Assembly: GCF_001039355.2 (NCBI RefSeq)
Contig: NW_019775497.1
Span: 71,610-131,609 of the forward strand
DNA from: Lingula anatina
Taxonomy: Eukaryota; Brachiopoda; Lingulata; Lingulida; Lingulidae
Direction: 5' to 3'
Length of the DNA: 60,000 nucleotides
Shown: positions 44,091-57,479 of the stretch, piece by piece
How positions within the stretch are numbered: position 1 is the first letter of the stretch
Layout of the letters: every line of letters begins with the position of its first letter
The notes under the pieces: model-generated
Seen by the model: only the letters and a program-made list of their open reading frames with translations
Database searches by the model: none
Told to the model about the DNA's origin: nothing
Made by a program: the position numbers and the translations under genes

Positions 44091-47000
44091 ATTCGCACCA
44101 CTTCTCAGACTTTCCAGAATTACCATCAGAGTTTCTGTGCATTTATGTGTACGTATAATCATATGCTGTGATTAACAGATATTGATGTTTATCTGATTAT
44201 AATAGTGCTTTTTTCATATATTTTGTGTTTCTTCGTAAGTAGTTACAGGTATCTTCTACGGTCATAACGTGAAGTGCAGCTAGTCGGCTATGTATTAATA
44301 CCTCCCGTTTTAAATAAGCGTTTTATATGTTTTTAAGGCGATTTCGTCTTAGTCAAAGCTAGCCTTCTTACATCTACAATACCGCGTAGCCTATGTTTTC
44401 AAATGTGATACTGACTAAATTGCAATGAGGCACGAACACTATAGTATTGTGAACTCTTGAAAAGAAAAGATAAATAAAATGACAAACCATTAAAGAAGTA
44501 CTGCGTTTCGAAAATTGAGCACCATGTGCATTTTGGAAAAAGACCCCCCCCCGTCCTTCCCACGCCGACGGAGAAAAACGTGGTCGAAAAAAGAAGGGTG
44601 TATGTGTGTGTGTTTGGGGGGGGGGGGGGGGGCTAAACCGTTGTGATGTTTATTCTAATAGAGGGTTTTATTTTAGAAGCGGTCAAAATGAAGTAAAATA
44701 GCGTGGATTAAACTTGGCAATTTTTGTATGTACAAAATACCATTCCCCTTCATTTATAAGTTTTTGTAGATTGGTGTAACATTCTAAATTCATTTTACGT
44801 GGCTTTAAGTTATATTTATAACTTATATATTGATATGAATGCTCGTTCTTGATGCAGATTATCAACATTTTCATTGTGCGTTTGTTTACAATGTAGTAAC
44901 ACACGTATACATGAACATAATGTGTAAACATGAAAGAAATGCATACATCAAAGCTTATTTATTATTGGGCGGATAGGAAAAGATAAAAACAATGAACGTC
45001 CTCACATTATTCTTTGGCCATTTCATATAATCTTATAATTAACCTGAAGTAATCTGCTAAGGTTCCCATTGCAGGAGAAAAGACCATTTTTTCGCCCTAG
45101 AGATGGCGCTCTAGCACGGTCTGGTTTTGCAACTATGGAAAAACTACTCAGATTAAACCAGTGGACCGTGTCAGAAAAGCCAGTGACCTATATAATATCG
45201 TTTCATTTTGGGGTGGGTAGGGTATGACATTTATTATGACATTTATTTTTTTGGTATATCTACAATACGTTGAACACAAAATAGCCAAATAAATTTTATT
45301 TAGGAAGTTTAACCTGTCCTGTCAGATAATGGTGAGTGTTGAGAAGAAAATTTGCTCACTTCATCTTGCCCACCCCCCCTCCCCGAGTCAAACTGAAGAC
45401 ACACCTAAGGAAGAGATGTCATTTCTACTTCTAGTCTGAGTGCCCAAGGAGTGGATGCCAGGCGATCTACTAGAAGAAACTAAGTATATGGATATTTCAA
45501 ATTCCTCCGATTGATTTTCAGATAATAATGTTAGATATTTGATGATAATATATTGTGATTCATTTTTGGACAGTATTTTGTTGTCTGCATGCTTGCTTAA
45601 AACCGGCTAGGGCCATACCCCAATATTTTCCCCACGTAACATGTTGCTTCCTCCATACTTTCTCCGTCACATATCACATCTCATGAAACTGAAAAATGGA
45701 ATTGCACCATATGTTTGCTATTCTGACTTTCGTTTTTAGAAACAGTAATGGCATAGAATTTTGTATAAGACAACCAAATGGGGGAAATGCTGCGGAATGA
45801 CTTTTAGCATTATATTAAAGAGCATCCATTTCGTAATTCAGTTCTATGCTTAGTCAAAATTGCGTTCACTAATTAATTTCTTGTTAAAGCATTTTTAGTT
45901 ACCGTACTCATGATTTTGAGCTTAGCATGTAAAGTATCTCTTCCCTTTTTTCAAATCATGAACTTAAATTAATTTTTAATCTGAAAAGCATACAGTGTGC
46001 GTTACATACCTATATATTATAAAGACATTCCTGAAAATCTCAACAGGTTTACCTATTATCATTGAGGTTACCCATATCCAAAATTGTTTGGTAAATTACT
46101 GTACCATCTAGAATTATGTTATGTCCTGTATTTCTTATTTTTACCGCCACGAGTGAAACTCTATTTAATGTCTCTATTACGAGAGTGACACGAAAATTAG
46201 AAAATTGAAACTAAAAAATTACAAAACTTAGTAATAATTATAATAGATAAATAAATAATAATGATGATGAATCGCGATTCCTTGCACCTCGTGGATATGG
46301 TACATCCCGATGACTTGGGGCAACCTGTTGAGACTTTCAGTAAAAAAAAGTATCATTCTTTGTAATAATCAGAAAAATAAAACAAGGTCATTAGCACACG
46401 TTGATGCCATCTCTATATTGTCATATGTTATTGATTTTGTCATTTTATGGACCACAATCGATTATATGCACCCGAATGAAAAAGTTCAGAAACATGAAAT
46501 TGTTTGTTTTTTTTTTTCAAAAAGTAAAAAAATGTAATGTAATGTAGGGAGAAAATCTTCAATGTGTAGAAAATGTGGGTGTATTATTTATCATTATTTA
46601 TCATTATTTGTTTTAAATAATTACCTTAGCTCCTATGTTTTTTATATTTATCCAAAATAACGATGTTTCTGAACCTTTTGGTCGAGTGTTTTTTTTTTTC
46701 TACAAACGACAAATTCTTCTTCTATTGAGAAAATTTCCTGAACTTTAAAATGTGATTTGGCGGATATACATTGTACGAGTTAGTGTAACCGTTTTACTGT
46801 GTATAAAATGGATTGTTTAAGTTACGCTTTACAAATTCTCAATCAGAATTGTAATCTGAATGAATAAATGTTTAAATCAGTAAGATTGACAATACCAAAT
46901 TCATTAAGCATGAGTTCGCGGAATAGAATGCACATAATGAAAAAAATAATTGTATGTGTAAACAATATGGCGAATAATCTGGATTCTACTAAATGATAAA

Positions 47001-47480
47001 GAGATCTTTCATACATGATTTAATAAGTTTTTCTTTTTCTTTCTCGATCATCAGCAAATTTAATATGTCTAAAATCTTGGAATTTAAATCGAATGTAAGT
47101 TGAAAAAGAAATATTGTATTGTCTCTCGATTTTTCGCCCAGATTGGTTTACTGCACATGTTAAGAATGCTTTTTCGTTAAGATTTCTATAAGTCTTGTCC
47201 TTCACATTCTTATGTAACTTTTGTACACTATCTGATTATGTGATTTATTGCTTAAAGCGGTGAAAATCATTTCAGAAACGACTTTTGACAATATTTGCCA
47301 AAAGACAGTAAAAGCGTTCCCTTCATATTTCCCCGAATAGTAATTGTCGCACTCAAAATTTTGAAAAAAAGAGCATTCACTGAAATGATTTTCGCAATAT
47401 TTTATGGTTATGAAGAAAAGACGAACAGTGGTGGATTTTGGTTATTTGGCCGAGTTTTTTTTCATTCTTAGCAAACTGTA
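44090..47480. other. Intergenic AT-rich stretch, no gene seen
   Basis: Only short chance reading frames. Contains a poly-G run of 17 (44616-44632). Confidence 0.6.
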
Positions 47481-47492
47481 GTATTTGTTTGG

Positions 47493-47615
47493 GACATTAT
47501 GAAATTATGAGACAGAGCCCGAGTGGGATGAAATTGTGAAATTTCGGACATTATGAAATTGTGGAATTTCGGACATTATGAAATTGTGAAATTTTGGACT
47601 TAATGAAATTATGAG
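47493..47615 (+). repeat. Minisatellite, unit gaaattgtgaaatttcggacattat
   Basis: Four to five near-identical units of about 25 bp built on attatgaaattgtggaattt, cggacattatgaaattgtg; the last is aaattttggacttaatg. Confidence 0.9.
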
Positions 47616-47989
47616 TCAGATTCCTTTATTTTCACTATGGTTGGCGATGGGGGAGGGGGAGGGATACAAGATCCACCATTGTTCTTAAAAATTTTGAAAT
47701 TAATTGAAACATCTTTCTGAAATATTGTGTTATATTATTTCATTGAAACAAGACCAAAGATAAGGCTAATACTTTAGATGAAAGTTTATTAATTCAAATG
47801 GAATAAATAGAAAGGCAATTTTTGTTACAACATGGAGGTTGTCTAGACGTGGATATTTTTTGTCTTACATTAGCAATCAGTTAAATGTTTAATAATGATA
47901 TATAGATGCATCAATGAGACATTGCTTTGCTCTCAATAAACCTTTCCTAATAAATACAAAATGTCTTTGTGTTTTCATTGGTTCTGTGG

Positions 47990-48350
47990 AATTCGCGGGC
48001 CAGGGTTCGATTCCTTGGTCTGGGTTTTGGAAATTGCAAAATATTTTTCAAGAAGGCCTATTTGAATTTCCGGTTGGTTACTATAAAAGAAAAGTCTACC
48101 AGGGGTGGGTGGGCGGGAACACTTAGAGGAGTGGACAGCACGCGAGACTCGGACACAGCAACACCAGGTTCAAAACCTGGCGCTTCTAGGTCCCAGCAAA
48201 TTACCTTTTGCAAAAAAATTTCAAATAAGCAAATAGAACTGCTACATAAGGAACCCACGAACGCAAGAAATTAAACCGAGACGGTGGCACAGTGGGTAAG
48301 GGCGCTAACTCGGCAGCAGAGGACTCCGAGTTCGAGGCTGGCTGAGGCAA
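47990..48350 (+). mobile_element. Cluster of tRNA-like modules (SINE-type repeats)
   Basis: Three B-box-like sites: gggttcgattcct (48003), ggttcaaaacc (48167) and gagttcgaggc (48328). The third follows tggcacagtgggtaagg (48284), an A-box-like sequence at the expected spacing. The second has a perfect T-arm (CCAGG-TTCAAAA-CCTGG), and tagagg/cttcta can pair as a short acceptor stem. None folds into a full tRNA, so these look like tRNA-derived SINE heads or decayed tRNAs. Confidence 0.55.
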
Positions 48351-51300
48351 AATAATGCCAAAAGAAAGAAACACATATAAATTTTTGCAACAAAATATAA
48401 CATACACATTTATTTTATGTCAGAAAAAAATTAAGCAATAAAAACAAGTATTATTTTTTTAAATAAAAACTTCCTACCATACAAACAGTTGAAACATAAG
48501 ATAATATAAAGTTAAAAATAAAAAATGCCAAAGAAAATATGCATTTTGAAAATCGCAGCTGAACTGAATTTCTCCTTTGATTAATAAATGAAGGCTCAAG
48601 AATACATTGTATTGATCAGCGAATAAATTTGGAAGAATTTTTGGCTAGAACCAATAGACAAATTAGATAAGATATTAGATATTGCATTTAAAATCAAACT
48701 GTATTTTGGAATTTTTGTTTTTGTCCTCATCGCAATTTTATTTTGAGGAAAATTTTTGTCCAAATTCAGCGATGAGAAAAATAGCCAAAATTCAACATGC
48801 ATAAAATCTCATTTGTTTGTGTAACAAGTATACACCTTGTTCTACGCGTACGTCATTTTACTGACGCTCGCACTCAAACCCCAAAAGTAAGATTCGTTGT
48901 TTTGCCTATCGATTAATGTAGCTCATGTCTTGCATTATTTTGTTTTCACATTAAATCTTAGAACAGGTAGGCTACTTGATAGTACAAAGTTGTATAAAAA
49001 TGAAAATTTGAACAGTGTGCGAGTCGGAATCGACAAGGACATGGCCAGTTTATAAGATTATCAAAGTTGGAACCATTCAAAGAATCTTACACAAATAAAA
49101 CTGTTACACAAAAATTGTTCACTAGAAAAAACTTCACACATTCATTCAGACAATGCTAATACACTCGACTTGGGTTTTCAGTGTCCTCTGATCAGCAGAT
49201 AATTAGCCCATAAATAAAATATTAGTAAGTACTACCAGTAGTTTCAGAAAACGGCGAGTCGAAAATTTCAAACTAGTGAAAGTGTTATCATTTATATACA
49301 TTTTGATAGGATGTAGATTTTTATGAATTTACTTTAAGATACAAGATACTTTCAAGAAAGTTGTATAAGTTAGAAAAAGTTTGGAAAAGTTGGTCTCCAA
49401 AATGCCTTCGAATCATTACCCAAAATATTCTATTCGCTTTCATAAGGATATAATTTGATTTTAAGAAAGGGTTTTTGAAATTTTCTAACGTTATAGACAA
49501 TGAGAAATGCCAGTACTATAAAGTGCATTTATGTAAAAAAAGTGCCGTTTAAAATTTTTTCTAAAGCTCTTACTGAAAAAACAAACGAATGATAATTTTG
49601 GAAATATATCAAAATATCCTATTCCTGGCTTCACTCCTAAACTAAAAACATCTAATCCCCTTCAAGTATTGAAAATATGGGTCTGTCACTGATCAGAGAC
49701 AAAATCAAAACACCGAAAACCAAAGCAAGTTTATTCTTAGCATGCGTTATAATCGTATATTTTTCTATATGTGAGCAATTCTGCAAAAATGTTGGTAAGT
49801 GTCAATTTCTTAATACTAATTTTTGAAGATTTTTTGTAAGAACTTGATGATAGTCAACAATTCAAAAAATGAAGTTTTTCTTCTTCAACAAAACACACAA
49901 AACTTGTATCTCGGAAAATGGACGTTACGCAATGGAGTTGTGACAACGTATTTTTCTTCCCAAATGTTAACTTCACCAAAATGTTTAAATTTCATATTAC
50001 ATTATAATACACATCTACAAGTGCAGAACTAAATGCATTATTGCAGATTTGCCCACACAAACCATTCTTAGGTCAGACAAAAAATTGATTATTTGTTAAC
50101 CGAGCCTGACCAACAATACTTTTGGGGAAATAAATTTCTCGCGCCAATTTTTTTCGAATGTGAGTGGATTTTTTTTCTTAAAAGACTAATGCTAAAATGG
50201 TTTGGCAAGTGGGAATACTTTCTGACTTTCTGAAAAGTTTGTTCCTAAACTTCAGCTACTACGCCTGTCAAAACATCACGTTTTTAAAGCGAAAAGAAAA
50301 CTTTTTTCAATCATCACACCCTGTTAACATAATCTCGAAGCTTGTAAACCATGTCATCAATTTTGTCCGACCTGACCGTCAAATCGATTTTGGCATTGAA
50401 AAGATATATATTAAAGGAGAACTCCAAAAGTATCATTTTCAGGCTCGAGAACTTATAGGTATTCGCTCCATGACAAACACATTAACAAATTACAGTAGAA
50501 TATCTCGCAAACATTAGAAAAACTGTACTATGACTTGATATCACGTCTAGTATTTATATGTGTACATCAAACCAGTGTAATGCAGGGTTGACACTTGGTA
50601 CAGATAAAGCATCAATTATTTTCATTGTATTGACACGTTTCATCAATCAAATATAAGTATTTTCTATTTCACTGGACCCCTCCCCTTAAAAAAACTACAA
50701 CCCAAAGGAAATGCTGCATCAAATCACAAAAAGAAAAAAAATGCAAAACATTACATATTAAATGTCAACCCTGCAAATTATCTGGAAGACAAACTTCGAC
50801 AAGCAGAACAATCTTCGCTAATGTGTTGTTTTTGGCGGAGGACGTATCCAATCTCCCAGTATACGGTAGTTGACTGTTACTGAAATTAAAAGAAAGGATA
50901 ATTACAAAAAAGGATACCATATTTGATAGAAAGAACTAGTTTATAAATAATCAACAACATTAACAAGTAAATTTTAGTAGGCCTACGTTTTCACTGGCGA
51001 ATCTTGGGAGAGGGGTGACACAAAGATAAAATAATTTGTCTCGCTTTTCCGAACAGTTAAACAGTAGAAGACGAACGTTTGCAGTATTTTTTGTGGTATA
51101 GATTTGCGAAAAGTTTTGGTACTGCTTTACTGTCTTGGAGAGGGGGGGGGGGGGAGACGCCACACTTTCCCCACATGATCCGCTGTCGAGTACACGAAAT
51201 ATTTCAGGTTCTAAAACAAAGTATTTACATGTGTATTCTAGGATTTTAATGAAAATATAATAACGAGAATCGAAGTCGTGGGATTTACGTGCATCTATTC

Positions 51301-51760
51301 ATTACCAAGACAAGCAAATATTTAGTCATTTTCTTTCTGGATCTGCAGGAAACATGTGTTTGTTGAATGTTAACGTAAATAGGCCTAATCATGATATTTC
51401 CAATACTTAAAAAAGAAAATATTGCCGTCGTCAAAAATAAGTGGTATGAATAAGGAGCTATTAATGTAAGTAAACGTACATGTACCTGCCTGTTCGTCGT
51501 TCATTATTTAAAACGGAAGAAAGTCTAGGCTCTTGCTTCTATTATGGCAAATTCTTTCCCTTTAAAAAATCAAATAACAATAACAATTTTAACTTCAAAC
51601 TGATTATTTGGATTTGAAGTGGAAGTGTCGTTTACACCAGTCGAAATGGGGCCATGCACGGTAAAATGCTTTAGTTGAAAAATGCCCCATTTTGAACATA
51701 TATCAACACTAAATAAGCAATGCTACATGTAAGGAGACAAATCTTACATCATTTATGCAG
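48350..51760. other. Intergenic AT-rich stretch, no gene seen
   Basis: Only short chance open frames; the longest, 106 codons at 50197-50517, has no recognisable domain and no convincing splice context. G-run at 51141-51155. Confidence 0.55.
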
Positions 51761-51764
51761 TACT

Positions 51765-52040
51765 CACCACGGCTGTTATTTTCAGCGCCAAATTTTCGGC
51801 CTACTTGTGGAAAATGTACCAGCGTGTGTCACGAGGCATTTTCCTCTTCCATCTTCTACTGACCTTGGTTCTACCTGAACACCTGTCACCAAAATGCTCA
51901 CCTGATTTACATAATAACATTTAGTTCATCCATTTTCCGTTTGTAAACCTCGATTTCGACTTTAGTCTTACTATTACATTGCATGTGATACGATTCACAT
52001 TCCGAGTGAATTCCCACCGGGAAAAGTTTTAGGTTATCCG
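51765..52040 (+). repeat. Diverged direct duplication, copy 1
   Basis: Shares tttcggcctac, tgaccttgg, cacctgtcaccaaaatgc, ccac/tcac, tccgt, cctcgatt and ttccc blocks in order with 53185-53440. Confidence 0.65.
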
Positions 52041-53184
52041 AAATCACAAGGGTGAATAACAGATATGTAAGGCGCTCGACAATAGGATTTTTCAGGTCGC
52101 ATGAATAAAATCACTGGCACGAGGTTGGGTCAATAAATACAGGATGTGATTTGTATCAAAAGTTATTATTTACTTTTTTACGGCTGCATAGATAATTTAA
52201 CAGTGAAATATTGACTAGAAATCAAAACGTTAAGATCTTGATCTAAGTGGTCGAAAGTAGCAGAACGATCACGAGGACAGCTCAGTGTGTGAGCCATTGC
52301 TTACAAAAAAAAAAAAAAAAAGAAAAAAAAAACGTTCTCAATATACTTGAGTCAACCCACCACACCAGCAGATAAGATAATAATTGTTTCGACCATGAAT
52401 ATACAAAATAAAAATTTATATATGAGGAAATTGGATTACCATTCGGGTAAAATGTATCTGTATAGAGTTTCAAGGTTGCAATTTGCTTCTAAATTTTTGT
52501 TGTTGTGAAAATGAGAAACAGTAGATGGATAAAACGCTTTAAAAACTTTTGATTCCTTTAAAAGTTAAAAGTCTGCAGTTGCTCGGTAAGAAATTAAAAA
52601 GCCCATGTTGAGGATGGGTACGACCAGACATATATTTTTCTGTTTTTGTTTCTTATCTATCTATGTAAATGGCACTTAAAGAGGGGGTATCAGGACAAAG
52701 GATCTCACAATGCGTTGTTGCGTAGGGGAGCGGACAGCGTATTCTACTTCTACTGTAGACGCGGTGTACGTATCGCTCAAGTTTACAATATGCATTAGAA
52801 AAAAGGAAGTTGGGTTTTTTCTTCCCCCGTGTCAGCTCCATCGAAACAAATATTTGGATTCACTTTTAAATGAATGGACTCACATATATAAGGACACAGC
52901 AAGGTGACTAAGTTCAAATTTTCCCAGGCACAACATTTTTACATTCAAATATAAAACCGGCCGTTCTGCCACTTTACTGTCTGCCTGTAATATTTATAAT
53001 TAAGACGAATTTTGATTAAAAAGAGCATAAACTATATATATCTAAATTATGAAATTATCGTTCGCGTCAGTAAATGCCCCCATAGTCATTACGACTTTAG
53101 AGTGAGATGTACCGTTTGGGGCAAATATCGTTAACGCAGATTAGGCAGAGTTATCTTACATTATCTAAACGTTACTTACAACAC

Positions 53185-53440
53185 ATTACTGCCGTATTTT
53201 CATGTAGTGTCATGTTTTCGGCCTACGAAAGAAAAGCATTAGCAATGCGGCTTCTTTCTTTACGATTCTTCGCTGTATGACCTTGGACCTGTCAGGACAT
53301 CTGTCACCAAAATGCCCACCGGGTTAACCAGTACATATCAATATGCAGTACGCCCACTTTCCGTACGGCAGCCTCGATTCAAGACTATATGTTACATGAT
53401 TATGTACCCTAGATTTCCATTTCCAGAAGGTGATTTGTGA
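53185..53440 (+). repeat. Diverged direct duplication, copy 2
   Basis: Partner of 51765-52040: tttcggcctac, tgaccttggacct, catctgtcaccaaaatgc, ccaccgggtt, ctttccgta, cctcgatt. Confidence 0.65.
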
Positions 53441-54447
53441 ATTTTAAAATATAGTGATTCAAAAAATCAGATTTTATCAACCATTTATTAATATCAGGAA
53501 ATCGGGTTTAGAAATCAAATAGACCTATCATAGGTCAAATGAATGAACACAAAATGAAACCACTGATTGTGCTAGAGAAGACAAGATGTAGTTTTCACCC
53601 AATCTATAACCTTACACGACCGCCGATTCAAAACGTTACAACACAGTATGAAAGTCATCTTTATCTCAGATTACAACAACTAGATGAATCAAAAGTTAAA
53701 TTGCGTTGCCTTCAAATTATTGTTCAAGCATGATACAAGCATAATACAAATAAATAATGCTAGAAGTTGAAAGTGTTTTGTTTTTTTGAAGGGCGCCCAT
53801 CACAACAAAGACAATGGCGTAATGACGCCACTTGATGAAGTTATATATATAATTATATAACATAATGATATGTTGCACTGCTTTTGTGATATGACGTCAT
53901 TTGACGTGTGAGCTTAGACGTCACTTATGTCTATGACGTTTTGATTATGACGTAATATAAGAAAACCCTCGCGTTTCCACCAGACAGGAGTAACAAAAGA
54001 CAGGTTTACAATATAAAGGATACCGTTAAGGCAGAATTCAGAAGACATTTCTTTGAGCCAGATGACTGAGGTAATTACTATAGTTAGACCAACGCTGCTA
54101 AAACTTGCTGTCGCATATTGCTCAAGCAGCTTACAGATATGCGTTACATTTGTGTCACCTAATAGACTGCTAAGGATTGTGTATGCTATGGGGCACAAAA
54201 TAAAATCCTTTAGGCATAGATCATTATATCACCGCTTATATAAATTCTTGATTACATTTTAAGTATCGAAATTGCCATTTAAACACAGCATCAATAAAAT
54301 TGCCTTGACTTCGGTCAATTTGTACAGGGATTCACACAAAGATGCACATTAAAACTAAATAAGGTTTTAAACAACTGTTGTGAATTTTCTTTCGTCCGTT
54401 TTGAACATCATACCTCATGTAAAATGACTTGTAAAATTGGAAAAAAG

Positions 54448-54453
54448 TTTATT
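54448..54453 (-). terminator. Minus-strand polyadenylation signal AATAAA
   Basis: TTTATT on the + strand, 161 bases beyond the stop codon of the minus-strand gene. This gives a short 3' UTR. Confidence 0.55.
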
Positions 54454-54613
54454 AATGTAAACATCTTATGACCGAGGACGTCGTTGTCCCACAGATGACA
54501 AAAAATGCAAACACAAACTCCAACAGCTATCAATGATAAGATGTGCGAAATTTGCCGAGATCTTCCGAATTGTCACTAATCATGTGATCAACCACGTGAT
54601 GTGAAATGTCACC

Positions 54614-55854
54614 TCATTCCGACTGCGAAAGCGCAGGAAATGAAGTACCCTGTATGAAATCGTGCAGCAACATCAACTCTTTCTCGTGGTCGGTTGCAGC
54701 CCGCCCTGCGTGCTGCTGGGGTATAATTGACCCATCGTCTAAGGAGAGGATTCGAGACGCGTCAGTGATCCAAGGGTCGTCCATCATGGTTTCCTGTGAT
54801 GATGGCCAGAGCTGGGCACCTTGCAGGGCCTGAGCTTGCTGCTGGAGTAGAAGCTGCTGCTGGAGCAACTGTATTCGCAGAAGTTGTTCCCTTACACTTA
54901 AATCTCCGAACGCCGATGAACTGGGCCATAATTGAGAAGCACTTTGAGGTTTTTGGAAGCTTGGAAGAGGTTGATGGAATGGTTGCAGGATCTCCAGGTC
55001 ACGATGACCCAAGGAATGTAGTTGCTGTTCGGTGTTCCTCATTTGGCAACCGTCTCCCCAAGATTGTAATGGTTTTTGGCTGGGTATATGGCCGCTTGTA
55101 GAGGGCTGAGAGGCTGTCTGAAAGTTACATGCACTGTCAGCTGCATATGATTGCATAGGCGAGCCTAAAATGTCTGAAGTTCCGTTTGCAGATGGTTTTA
55201 ACTGCGAATCGGTCTCTTGATGTCTCACACTACTTGTAGAAGGATAAGTCGAAGCATGAAAGTTGAATAAACCGTCATCTGTATACGGCTTAACTGGCGA
55301 CTGTAAGGCGTCTGAAGTTTCGCTTGGGGATGTTCTTGGCGACGGTGAAAGGCTCGGCGTCAAGTTGCTCTTAGGTGGTTGGATGGTAGAGTACCGCCCA
55401 TTTTTTAATGCATCAGCGACCGTCTGGGAAAACACGCCCTGCATGTTATCCGATGTACAGGTTCTCGGTGACTGCTCTGGCGACTGAAGTACCGGTGTAA
55501 CGGCAGCAAATGATGCCCCTTGTTGAGCTTGGAAGGCTCCTTTTGTGGTCGCCTTTGGAGATGATCCCAACGCATGTTCCGTACCGGTTTCTGGCCTCTC
55601 TAAAAGCTGTCGAAGAGTTCTTTTATTCTCGTTTGTCACCGTTGGCGATGGCGACTGGCAGTATTCTGCAGGACTGCCTGTTGGGGACTGTAAGGAATTT
55701 GGGGTCACGAACGAACTGTCATTCGTTTTAAGTCGCCATGCAGTCTGTTGGCTCTCTGATGCTGTTGAAGGCGTTAAAGTCGGAGACCTGGTTACAGCTG
55801 TTGCAGCTGATTCTGAGCGCAGTGGTGCAGACTCCTTCGGAGCCACTTTCTCAC
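54614..55854 (-). CDS. Terminal exon of a Ser/Pro/Gln-rich protein, possible transcriptional coactivator tail
   Basis: Open for 410 codons from the acceptor tttttgtAG|GTGAGAAAG (exon starts at 55854) to TGA at 54616-54614. The first in-frame codons are non-ATG (GAG AAA GTG GCT), so this is a continuation from upstream exons. Counting the GTG at 55846 as 1, it has many SP/TP sites; LRQLL at 78-82 (an LxxLL nuclear-receptor box); an internal repeat (TSDALQSPVKPYTDDGLF, 178-194, and TSDILGSPMQSYAADSAC, 223-240); QLWPSS at 305 and 345; and a Leu/Gln-rich helix (~318-342). Low complexity, LxxLL and Q-rich helix recall p160/bHLH-PAS coactivator C-termini, but I recognise no diagnostic domain. Function is inference. 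Confidence 0.75.
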
Positions 55855-57060
55855 CTACAAAAAATGAAACGTTGGTATTTAAGGGATTTCAAGCGTTAAA
55901 GAAAGTAGAACAGTTAGTTGCTCAACTGATCAGAGATAATAAACACAGCTAGACATTCGCTTGGTATTTAAAGAATATAGGCATTCAGAATTTTCACTGT
56001 AATATAATTATGGTCAGAATACCCCTAAACGACCAAAACTCTCTAGATATTAGATGCCCTTGAGGAATATAATCCTTGTTTTTTATTATTGAGGATACTC
56101 TAAGCTGAATGCTTTTTTTCAATGTAAACGTGTTCACAAGAGGTTTGCAGAGTGAGATGCATACATGTATCTCCGTGTCATCTCATTTCTCTTTTATTTA
56201 TTTGACTTTCTTTCTTTCTCTCTTTTTTGGGGAGGTCTTGAGCAAATCTGAATATAACTTTAATGGATAATATACAATATACAAAAACACAATATTTGGG
56301 TAATCGAGGACAGTTTGATGACATTTTTCGGGTACACCTGGTGAACTGATTTGTTGTTTTGTTTTTTGTTGTTGTTGTAAATCCCATAGACTTACTTTTA
56401 AAGTTATGATAATCTGATAACACATGATATAACAAATGTTATGTGTCTTTTGTAAAATATCAATATTTCAGCAATAGTTTCAACAAAATATTTTGTATGT
56501 CCAACTGAAACACGTTTTGCCACTGATTTGCATTTATGGCATGTAAGTCATGACAAAAAAAACTTTCGGGGCACTTATAGCATATATAATTTCGCCAAGC
56601 TTAAAGATACCGTATTCAGTATTCATTCAGCTATTGCTCATTCCTAACTATTTCTCCAAATTAAAAATTAATCAAAGTCTTACTCTCTCGTCCATTTACA
56701 CCTAAACATAAATTTCAGTGTATTTTCATTAAAATCAAAGCGGTGAAGATACAATGGGTTACTGGATATTCGCTTGTGCTGATTTGGGGGAGGGAAGCGA
56801 CAAAAACAAAATGAATAGATAAATAATAAAAATAAACAAATAATAATTTCACAAAGTTTCATGCCTAAAAAACTTTTTTTTTTTGCGTTCTTGTCTTCTG
56901 CCATGGGCATCAAATAATATGAAGATTATGGATTGGTAGTTCTTATAGTATAGAAGTCAGGCGTCCCCTATGATTTGTACAGGTTAGGGTTAGTTGGAGT
57001 ATAGGGGTAAGGATATGGGATGAATTTCACCTGTACTAAGTAATGGGGAAAGGACAACGC
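55855..57060. other. Upstream intron of the minus-strand gene, no exon recognised
   Basis: AT-rich with polypyrimidine patches. I could not place the preceding exon. Confidence 0.5.
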
Positions 57061-57061
57061 C

Positions 57062-57226
57062 GCAGGGGCGGATTTAGGCCGTCTTCTGGGTCTTCCGAAC
57101 GGTCAGATTTTCAAGTTTACATTGAAGGGTGTCTAATTTTTCCGTCGGAAGACGGTCAAAAATGAAGAATGGATTATAAAGATAATTTGGAAGACTGTCA
57201 GAAAATATCTCTAAATCCGCCCCTGA
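57062..57226. mobile_element. hAT-like non-autonomous element (MITE), copy 2
   Basis: Near-perfect terminal inverted repeats: CAGGGGCGGATTTA on the left and TAAATCCGCCCCTG on the right. About 165 bp, highly similar to 28751-28915. No transposase, and no clear target-site duplication at this copy. Confidence 0.88.
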
Positions 57227-57429
57227 ACGGTTCCTAGCGGACTACCATTCCTGTCACACGGCATTGAGGAACAACGCTCCGGAACGTGGAGGCAGTGCCG
57301 TGCAAGGTGTCTTATTTTGAACGTGGATCAGCCATTTATTTAAAATCGCGATGGGTCCCTTATCTCTAAATATTGGCTTCAGTTGCATGTGTTAGATAGA
57401 TTTAAAAAATCACGCCTGGCGGCTCGCGA

Positions 57430-57430
<1 letters not shown>

Positions 57431-57479
<49 letters not shown>
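57431..57479. repeat. (TTA)n microsatellite
   Basis: About 16 TTA units followed by a T-rich stretch. Confidence 0.95.

Noticed and set aside
43829-44101. Open frames on both strands with Cys/Lys or Leu/Asn repeats
   Set aside because: Generated by a short gcaaac-type repeat; both strands are open for the same reason.
48279-48350. Functional tRNA gene
   Set aside because: A- and B-box-like parts are present, but acceptor and anticodon stems do not pair properly.
50197-50517. 106-codon open frame
   Set aside because: AT-rich, no domain and no splice or promoter support; such lengths arise by chance here.
54606-55952. Several + strand open frames of 70-135 codons
   Set aside because: Antisense shadows of the 410-codon minus-strand exon.
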